Positions 13,412 to 13,469 of a stretch of DNA of 13,469 nt are shown here, piece after piece; within the stretch, counting starts at the first letter, position 1, and every line of letters starts with the position of its first letter. The notes under the pieces are model-generated. The model made no database searches. It saw only the letters and a program-made list of their open reading frames with translations, and had not been told where the DNA came from. The stretch lies in assembly GCA_947384095.1 (NCBI GenBank), contig CANDFU010000012.1:1-13469 (forward strand). The letters are read 5' to 3'. The position numbers and the translations under genes are program-made. Origin of the DNA: an uncultured Roseburia sp. (GTDB lineage: Bacteria > Bacillota > Clostridia > Lachnospirales > Lachnospiraceae).

Positions 13412-13469
13412 CCTGTTTACTGTGAATGGGTTTTCGCTATTTTTTACCCCTGCCTGGGTATATCTGCCT

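Overview
The window looks like one end of an assembled contig from a motile, anaerobic gut-type Clostridia, most likely Lachnospiraceae (Bacillota). Reasons: the flagellin termini are of the Lachnospiraceae type, Shine-Dalgarno sequences are strong and purine-rich, the UppP-ProB-DUF896-ProA run is firmicute-like, and there are Gram-positive lipoprotein signals. The assignment is inference from protein style, not from a marker gene. Bases 1-47 are not biological: they match an Illumina P7/TruSeq read-2 adapter with an 8-base index, so the first gene is truncated by an artefact.

Region 1 (48-9997, all + strand) is a tightly packed run of eleven genes: the C-terminus of a COG2509-type FAD-dependent dehydrogenase, a parvulin-like foldase lipoprotein, UppP (cell-wall lipid carrier recycling), ProB, a DUF896 protein, 5-formyl-THF cyclo-ligase, ProA, a small unknown lipoprotein, an EF-G/TetM-like GTPase fused to a YacP/Rae1-type NYN nuclease domain, a small unknown protein and a GH5 lipoprotein. 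Gaps are 10-49 bases or 4-base ATGA-type overlaps, so much of this could be one long operon. ProB and ProA give glutamate-5-semialdehyde; no proC is present. The run ends in a bidirectional hairpin shared with a converging DtxR/MntR-family regulator gene (10005-10379, - strand).

Region 2 (about 10531-13411) is the exciting part. A FimB/FimE-sized tyrosine recombinase gene (- strand) lies between two near-identical, inverted, lox-like sites, each with 12-bp arms and a 9-bp spacer (10575-10607 and 11282-11314). Inside the segment, just beyond the recombinase stop codon, is a near-consensus flagellar sigma-28/sigma-D promoter (TAAA-N15-GACGATAT, - strand 10650-10624). As assembled it points away from the flagellar genes and straight into a 20-bp hairpin terminator that contains the left site. 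Inverting the roughly 700-bp segment would aim this promoter at csrA and flagellin, which follow the right site. The layout parallels Salmonella Hin/fljBA but uses a tyrosine recombinase; the assembled state would be OFF.

A second control layer is visible in the leaders. Both csrA and flagellin carry a small hairpin with GGA in its loop, followed by a Shine-Dalgarno sequence that matches the CsrA consensus ACAnGGAnGU. This implies CsrA repression of flagellin, as in Bacillus subtilis, and of csrA itself. A strong terminator follows flagellin; the last 58 bases hold nothing recognisable. The only gene-free stretch of about 300 bases (10380-10681) holds the dtxR leader with two palindromes, a candidate + strand promoter, the left recombination site/terminator and the sigma-28 promoter.
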